From assembly GCA_017617145.1 (NCBI GenBank), contig JAFZWX010000192.1, positions 1 to 8,411 on the forward strand: a stretch of DNA of 8,411 bases, written 5' to 3'. Below, piece after piece: positions 4,606 through 8,411 of the stretch (the stretch's first letter is position 1; every line of letters starts with the position of its first letter). The notes under the pieces are model-generated. The model did not search any database, had not been told where the DNA came from, and saw nothing but the letters and a program-made list of their open reading frames with translations. A program made the position numbers and the translations under genes. This DNA is from Treponema sp. (GTDB lineage: Bacteria > Spirochaetota > Spirochaetia > Treponematales > Treponemataceae).

Positions 4606-6761
4606 AATATTTTCAGCAACTAGACATAACCGATTGCGGTGCTGCTTGTATATCAATGATAGCCTCTTATTATGGAAAACGTCTGAATATTGCAGAAGTT
4701 CGTGGGTATGCTGGAACCGATATTGTAGGAACTAATATAAATGGTCTGCTAATTGCTGCTAATAAATATGGATTAAAAGGAACGGCTGTAAAAGGAAATA
4801 GAGAAGCGATTACATTTCAGTTACCCGTTCCTTTCATAGCTCATATGCACATCCAGCGAAACGATGACAACTGGATAGACCATTATGTTGTCGTCCGAAA
4901 AATAGGAAAGAGAAAAATAGAAGTCTGGGATCCTGATCCATTATATAAAAAGCAGTGTCTAAAATACGAACAGTTTTTTAAGTGGTGGACAGGCTATGCA
5001 ATATTTTTTGAGCCTGCTACTGATTTTACAAAATCGGATAAAAAAGAAAATCTGCTTTTTAAGTTTATTCCAGTTTTCTTGCCACATACAAAAACTTTGA
5101 TCTTTTCATTTATTGCATCTGTCCTGCTGCTTGTGTTTGGTATAATTTCTTCATTTTATTTTAAATATGTATTTGATGAAGTAATATATTCAAAGGCTGC
5201 TTTTTCTCTGCATACACTTACTGCAGGAGTATTGCTGGTTACTGTTATTCAGTGTCTTGTTGAAACAGTTAGGGATGTGCTTCTGTCTCATTTTTCATTT
5301 AAAACGGATTTACAGCTTAACTTTTCGTATCTTGCCCATATTTTTAATTTGCCGCTATCATTTTTTGAAAGCCGTAAATCTGGAGAAGTTTTGTCTCGGT
5401 TGGGAGATCTGGATAAAATAAAGCAAACACTTTCTTCTGCTGCCCTTAGTGGTATTATGGATGTGGTTATGCTTGTTGCAAGCGGCCCCATTCTTTTATC
5501 AATAAATTCCAAACTGTTTGGAATTTCTATCATTACGGTTGTCCTTGCCTCGGTAGTTTCCGTTATATATGCAAGGATTTATCGCAGTTATTATTCAAAA
5601 TCAATGAGCCAGAATGCTGAGGTTCAGTCATATTTGTATGAATCGCTTAATGGAGTTGCAACCGTAAAGGCTTTGAATGCAGAGGAAATAGTTAATAATG
5701 AATATGAGAAGAAGAAAATGACAGCCGTAGCAACTGGATGGACTCTTAACAGATATGGTATTTCCCAGGGGCTTGTAAGCGGATTAATAAACGGTGTGAG
5801 TGGAATCTTAATATATTGGATTGGCTGTTCCGCAATTATAGACGGCACCATGAGTTTTGGAACTTTGATAACCTTTAATTCTTTGCTTGGATATTTTACA
5901 GGGCCGCTTTTCCGGCTTATAAATATTCAGAATCAGGTTCAGGAAGCTCTTGTTGCTGCAGAACGAGTAGGTGAAATTCTGGAACTTGAGAAAGAAAAAG
6001 ATGAGAAAGTCCAGTATATAAAACCACAAAAAATCGAAGGACATATCAGGTTTGAGGATGTTACATTTGCTTATGGAAGCAGGCGTCCTGTCTATGAACA
6101 TTTTTCACTTGATATTCCTCCAGGTACCTGGAATGCGTTTGTTGGACCAAGTGGCTCCGGAAAAACTACATTTATAAAATTGGTCATGAAATTCTATGAA
6201 GTTCAACAGGGAAGGATTTTTCTTGACGGTAATGATATTCGTGATATTGATACAACGTATCTGCGCAGCAAAATAGGATATGTTCCGCAGGAAATATTTC
6301 TATTTTCTGGAACAGTGCGGGAAAACATTGCACTTCATAATCCGGATGCTTCCCTAGAGGCTGTTATAGAAGCAGCTAAGAAAGCTGGTGCTCATGAATT
6401 TATAGAAAACTTGCCAAAAAGATATGAAACCGTGTTGGGTGAACATGGGGGTGGCCTGAGCGGCGGTGAAAAACAGAGGATTGCGCTTGCCCGTGCACTC
6501 TTGGGGAAGCCGTCCTTGATTATTCTTGATGAAGCAACAAGTAGTCTGGATACCGTAAGCGAGATGGAAATACATAGAGTCATAAGGCAACTTAAAACAG
6601 AAAATATTTCTGTAATACTGATCGCACACAGGCTTACAACAGTAACTGGCTGTGACAGAATTTTTGTCATGAAGGATGGAAAAATTGTAGAGCAGGGGGA
6701 TCACAGACAATTGCTTAATGATAAAGGTTTGTATTTTCAGATGTGGAACGATATTACGTAA
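4602..6761 (+). CDS. C39-peptidase ABC exporter for double-glycine peptides, 719 aa
   Basis: This peptidase-containing ABC transporter removes the leader after Gly-Gly on the cytoplasmic side and exports the core across the inner membrane. The C39 domain (about 1-135) has Q6, catalytic C12 in DITDCGAACISM, H94 in DHYVVV, and D110 in VWDPDP. The transmembrane domain spans about 160-440. The nucleotide-binding domain has Walker A GPSGSGKTT (515-523), Q-loop VPQE (Q563), signature LSGGEKQR (619-626), Walker B LIILDE (639-644) and switch H676. All key residues are intact and the length is normal for the family. AAAGAG lies 5 bases before the ATG, inside CPBP2. The gene looks less AT-rich than its neighbours. 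It is the only exporter in the window and probably serves all four precursors. No periplasmic adaptor is encoded nearby. Confidence 0.95.
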   Translation: MKYFQQLDITDCGAACISMIASYYGKRLNIAEVRGYAGTDIVGTNINGLLIAANKYGLKGTAVKGNREAITFQLPVPFIAHMHIQRNDDNWIDHYVVVRKIGKRKIEVWDPDPLYKKQCLKYEQFFKWWTGYAIFFEPATDFTKSDKKENLLFKFIPVFLPHTKTLIFSFIASVLLLVFGIISSFYFKYVFDEVIYSKAAFSLHTLTAGVLLVTVIQCLVETVRDVLLSHFSFKTDLQLNFSYLAHIFNLPLSFFESRKSGEVLSRLGDLDKIKQTLSSAALSGIMDVVMLVASGPILLSINSKLFGISIITVVLASVVSVIYARIYRSYYSKSMSQNAEVQSYLYESLNGVATVKALNAEEIVNNEYEKKKMTAVATGWTLNRYGISQGLVSGLINGVSGILIYWIGCSAIIDGTMSFGTLITFNSLLGYFTGPLFRLINIQNQVQEALVAAERVGEILELEKEKDEKVQYIKPQKIEGHIRFEDVTFAYGSRRPVYEHFSLDIPPGTWNAFVGPSGSGKTTFIKLVMKFYEVQQGRIFLDGNDIRDIDTTYLRSKIGYVPQEIFLFSGTVRENIALHNPDASLEAVIEAAKKAGAHEFIENLPKRYETVLGEHGGGLSGGEKQRIALARALLGKPSLIILDEATSSLDTVSEMEIHRVIRQLKTENISVILIAHRLTTVTGCDRIFVMKDGKIVEQGDHRQLLNDKGLYFQMWNDIT

Positions 6762-6778
6762 ATAAATGAGGTCTTTTT

Positions 6779-7417
6779 ATGTTATTACAGTCTATAATTG
6801 TAAATCTTATAATAGTTTTCTTAGGCGCTTTGTTTTATAAAAGATGGGGTTATAAACTATCATCTACATGCATTACTGCAATTCTGATTTATGGAGCGTG
6901 TTTTTTAATAAGAGATGATTCTGATTATTCTTTATGGTTGAAAATTATAATGGATTTGTTATATATTGCGCCAACGACTTTTTTTATTATCGTATGTTTG
7001 CAACGTCAAGATAGAATTAAGCTGTTATTAAATCCGTTTTTTATAATTGTGTTTTTTATAATTGTTATAACAACAATTATTTTTATTATATATGATGTAG
7101 AGGTTTGTATTGTTTTATTGAGTACTTTAATTATTGGACCAGTTGCAGAAACCTTTATATGCCATGAAATAATTTACAATCTTCTTGATTTTTCAAAAAA
7201 ACGTATAAGGATTTTGTTAAATTTCTTTATAATCAGTTTTGTTATTGCATTAATACATGGCTCCTTAAACATTTCATATTTAGTATTCAGGACTCTTATT
7301 TTCTTCTTTTTTTATTGTCTAAGATATTTTTTTAGAAAAGATTATTGTATTTATATAATAATCTTTCTTCATTTTTTGATTAATTTACTGTTTTGTTTAA
7401 ATGCATATGTTTGGTAA
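6779..7417 (+). CDS. CPBP3: degenerate CPBP-like membrane protein, 212 aa
   Basis: This strongly hydrophobic protein has about eight possible membrane segments (3-17, 30-45, 52-74, 84-106, 108-126, 143-162, 165-183 and 187-207). It resembles CPBP proteins by layout and by three motif remnants. GPVAETFICHE (120-130) stands where EExxxR is expected, but the first Glu is Ala123 and the Arg position holds a non-Arg residue. H160 lies in IALIHG, and H198xxxN202 is in LHFLIN. Catalysis is doubtful. The start is ATG with TGAGG 7 bases upstream, 17 bases after the transporter stop, so it is probably co-transcribed. It precedes P3 and P4. A non-catalytic immunity protein for that pair is my preferred guess. 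Confidence 0.7.
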   Translation: MLLQSIIVNLIIVFLGALFYKRWGYKLSSTCITAILIYGACFLIRDDSDYSLWLKIIMDLLYIAPTTFFIIVCLQRQDRIKLLLNPFFIIVFFIIVITTIIFIIYDVEVCIVLLSTLIIGPVAETFICHEIIYNLLDFSKKRIRILLNFFIISFVIALIHGSLNISYLVFRTLIFFFFYCLRYFFRKDYCIYIIIFLHFLINLLFCLNAYVW

Positions 7418-7419
7418 AA

Positions 7420-7466
7420 ACTTATCGTTGATAAGTAAAAAATACAATAGACGGATAGATGCCGTC
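7420..7466 (+). promoter_or_regulatory. Two hairpins upstream of P3
   Basis: ACTTATC-GTT-GATAAGT (7420-7436) is a perfect 7-bp stem with a GTT triloop, starting two bases after the CPBP3 stop codon and followed by AAAAAA. GACGG (7450-7454) and CCGTC (7462-7466) form a second stem, followed by AAAATGGAGG. The layout matches P1 and P2: a first stem with loop GTT closed by C-G, then a stem directly before the Shine-Dalgarno, although the stem sequences differ. Confidence 0.5.
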
Positions 7467-7481
7467 AAAATGGAGGTCATT

Positions 7482-7817
7482 ATGACTATTTCAAAATTTC
7501 TGGTTTCATTCTCGGAATTATCTGACAATGAAAAATTTTGTATTAATGGAGGTGCATCAGCTCATCCTTATTTGGAAAAGAAAGGCAATGAATGGATTTC
7601 CAAAGGAGAAGAAAAAAGGAAGGTTGGAAATGATGCTGGTTCTATTGGTGCAGTAATAAAAGCTGTGACTAATAAGGGAATAGGAGATCTTCCTGGAGCA
7701 GCATTGACCACTCTAGGTTGTTTACAACAAGCAGCAGGAAGTCTTATGGTTTGGATTGCCAAGAATGATTCAGGTGATGTAAAGGGTGCTATGGATAGGT
7801 ATTATGAACATCATTAA
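7482..7817 (+). CDS. P3: double-glycine leader peptide precursor, 111 aa
   Basis: The 24-residue leader starts MTISKFLVSFSELSD and ends in INGG, the C39 cleavage signal. The start is ATG with GGAGG 5 bases upstream. A longer in-frame version beginning inside CPBP3 has no such site. The 87-residue core has a charged N-terminal part (about 31-50), a Gly/Ala-rich hydrophobic part (about 53-93, with GAALTTLG) and the tail MDRYYEHH. The only core Cys is C80, so thioether modification by the radical SAM enzyme seems less likely than for P1 and P2. It is a paralogue of P4. The two may form a two-peptide bacteriocin, which is inference. Confidence 0.85.
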   Translation: MTISKFLVSFSELSDNEKFCINGGASAHPYLEKKGNEWISKGEEKRKVGNDAGSIGAVIKAVTNKGIGDLPGAALTTLGCLQQAAGSLMVWIAKNDSGDVKGAMDRYYEHH

Positions 7818-7818
7818 A
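7790..7818 (+). repeat. 3'-end repeat shared by P3 and P4 (copy in P3)
   Basis: The last 29 bases around the P3 stop match 8236-8264 at the P4 stop with one difference (GG versus GA in the Arg codon). They encode MDRYYEHH and the stop. The rest of the two genes has diverged much more, so this tail is either under strong selection or was exchanged recently. Confidence 0.85.
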
Positions 7819-7819
7819 A

Positions 7820-7914
7820 AGGACTCAGCTGGACAAGAGCTGAATCCTAGTAGATAAGCATCTGATTAAGGATACAATCTTATCAGATGCTATCATAAAA
7901 AAAGAATTAATTCT
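7820..7914 (+). promoter_or_regulatory. Hairpins between P3 and P4
   Basis: AGGACTCAGCT (7820-7830) pairs with AGCTGAATCCT (7838-7848) with one mismatch. AGCATCTGAT (7857-7866) pairs perfectly with ATCAGATGCT (7882-7891), and the stem can extend inward through TAAG/CTTA. Neither is followed by a T-tract, so they look like mRNA-stabilising or processing stems. AGAATTAATTCT (7903-7914) is a perfect 12-bp palindrome just before the P4 ribosome site. Confidence 0.55.
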
Positions 7915-7933
7915 ATACAAAGAGGTTATGAAA

Positions 7934-8263
7934 ATGAAGCAAAAGATAAGGATACATGATTTTTCCATTGTGACAAATGATGAATTATATACGATTAATG
8001 GTGGTAAAAAAAATAAATCAGGTGAAAAAAAGGCTCTTGATATAACACCTGTAGTCGATTCCATGATTTATTATGGTGATTATTACGTGGATTTAGGTAA
8101 ATCTACAGGAGTAATCGGTGCCACAATAGGAAATCCAGCTTTGACTAGTTTAGGAGGTCTTACTTTACTTGTTGGAGCTGTTGAGAAAATAATCGGACTT
8201 GCTATAAAAAATGGTGATGGTGATGTTAGTAAATCTATGGATAGATATTATGAACATCATTAA
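7934..8263 (+). CDS. P4: double-glycine leader peptide precursor, 109 aa
   Basis: The leader starts MKQKIRIHDFSIV and ends in INGG. I choose the ATG at 7934, not the in-frame ATG at 7928. GAGG at 7922-7925 is 8 bases from the former but only 2 from the latter, and the choice gives a 24-residue leader, the same as P3. The 85-residue core has a Lys-rich start (KKNKSGEKK), a Tyr-rich stretch (MIYYGDYYVD), a Gly-rich hydrophobic segment (about 57-92, GNPALTSLGGLTLLVG) and the tail MDRYYEHH shared with P3. It has no Cys, so Cys-dependent radical SAM modification is excluded. It is probably an exported, unmodified class II-type bacteriocin partner of P3. That role is inferred. Confidence 0.85.
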   Translation: MKQKIRIHDFSIVTNDELYTINGGKKNKSGEKKALDITPVVDSMIYYGDYYVDLGKSTGVIGATIGNPALTSLGGLTLLVGAVEKIIGLAIKNGDGDVSKSMDRYYEHH

Positions 8264-8264
8264 A
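8236..8264 (+). repeat. 3'-end repeat shared by P3 and P4 (copy in P4)
   Basis: This is the second copy of the 29-base block at 7790-7818, with 28 matching bases. It encodes the MDRYYEHH tail and stop of P4. The base after the stop codon is also shared. Confidence 0.85.
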
Positions 8265-8274
8265 TGAATTATGG

Positions 8275-8321
8275 GGCTGTCCTACAAGTAATTTACACTT
8301 CAACAAAGGACAGCCTTTTTT
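8275..8321 (+). terminator. Intrinsic terminator closing the peptide operon
   Basis: GGCTGTCCT (8275-8283) and AGGACAGCC (8307-8315) form a perfect, G/C-rich 9-bp stem followed directly by TTTTTT (8316-8321). It lies 11 bases after the P4 stop and is the clearest terminator in the window. Its 5' arm is also the proposed end of the insertion sequence, so the terminator may have arrived with that element. Confidence 0.8.
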
Positions 8322-8367
8322 GACTTTAAATAGGATTTTGAGTTTTTTTGATGGTCGTTTTTTTCTT

Positions 8368-8411
8368 TTAGGCTTTTATAAGTCTTGCAAGTTGTTTAAG
8401 ATCATATCCAA
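8368..8411 (-). CDS. C-terminal end of a probable transposase (truncated by the window)
   Basis: A - strand frame enters from the right edge and stops at TAA 8370-8368. The visible residues are GYDLKQLARLIKA. A short Tyr/Phe-x-Leu-Lys-x-Leu pattern just before the stop is common at the C-termini of DDE transposases of the IS5/IS1182/IS1634 kind, and the GGGGCTGTCC end lies beyond it. Too little is visible for a family call. A chromosomal gene end is the alternative. Confidence 0.4.
   Translation of the reverse strand, partial: GYDLKQLARLIKA

Larger units (their letters stand above)
8273..8411 (-). mobile_element. Probable insertion sequence end, running off the right edge
   Basis: GGGGCTGTCC (8273-8282) resembles the terminal inverted repeats of several IS5- and IS1182-type elements, which often begin with GGCTGTCC-like sequence. 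About 85 bases inside it, a - strand frame ends that looks like a transposase C-terminus. The other end of the element and any target duplication are outside the window, so this remains an inference. Confidence 0.45.

Noticed and set aside
5288..6710. Several - strand frames inside the transporter gene
   Set aside because: They are shadows of the intact transporter reading frame and have no recognisable domains or ribosome sites.
7401..7481. 27-residue N-terminal extension of P3 overlapping CPBP3
   Set aside because: No ribosome site is seen for it, and the ATG at 7482 has GGAGG and gives a normal double-glycine leader.
7928..7933. ATG at 7928 as the P4 start
   Set aside because: It is only 2 bases from GAGG. 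The ATG at 7934 has 8-base spacing and gives a leader of the same length as P3.

Overview
The window is a low-GC, strongly AT-rich accessory region with good Shine-Dalgarno sites, frequent ATG and some TTG starts, and no rRNA or tRNA. The organism cannot be named with certainty from sequence alone. The gene set (SPASM radical SAM enzyme, CPBP membrane proteases, C39 transporter, 'NGG' leader peptides) fits a gut, rumen or oral anaerobe. A host-associated Treponema or a Bacillota species are both possible, and I lean weakly to Treponema.

Layout. At the left edge is the tail of an unidentified + strand gene (to 73), a short repeat-rich gap (74-134) and a divergent hypothetical gene on the - strand (132-530) with its own extended -10 promoter. 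From 765 to 8263 everything runs on the + strand and forms a double-glycine peptide (bacteriocin/RiPP-like) island.

Module A (765-3801) is precursor P1, membrane protease CPBP1, a radical SAM/SPASM maturase and precursor P2. P1 and P2 share a leader identical at nucleotide level and an almost identical ~150-base upstream region, so a ~217-bp cassette is duplicated on both sides of CPBP1 and the maturase. The cores behind the cassette differ.

Module B (3907-8263) is CPBP2, a C39-peptidase ABC transporter whose start overlaps the CPBP2 stop, CPBP3, and two more precursors, P3 and P4. P3 and P4 have 24-residue leaders and share the C-terminal tail MDRYYEHH. A strong intrinsic terminator closes the module at 8275-8321.

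Proposed joint working (inference): the precursors are made with leaders ending in Gly-Gly. P1 and P2, which carry Cys in the core, are candidate substrates of the radical SAM enzyme. The C39 domain of the transporter cuts after Gly-Gly and exports all four peptides. Three CPBP proteins, one near each precursor or precursor pair, are candidates for self-immunity or leader/peptide turnover. Hairpins sit before or between most precursor genes and may set their expression relative to neighbours.

The right edge (about 8273-8411) looks like the end of an insertion sequence whose transposase C-terminus lies on the - strand.

The most unusual points are the duplicated leader-plus-structured-RNA cassette, the recurring hairpin architecture upstream of P1, P2 and P3, the graded loss of catalytic motifs across the three CPBP proteins, and a maturase whose usual GGEP motif is replaced.
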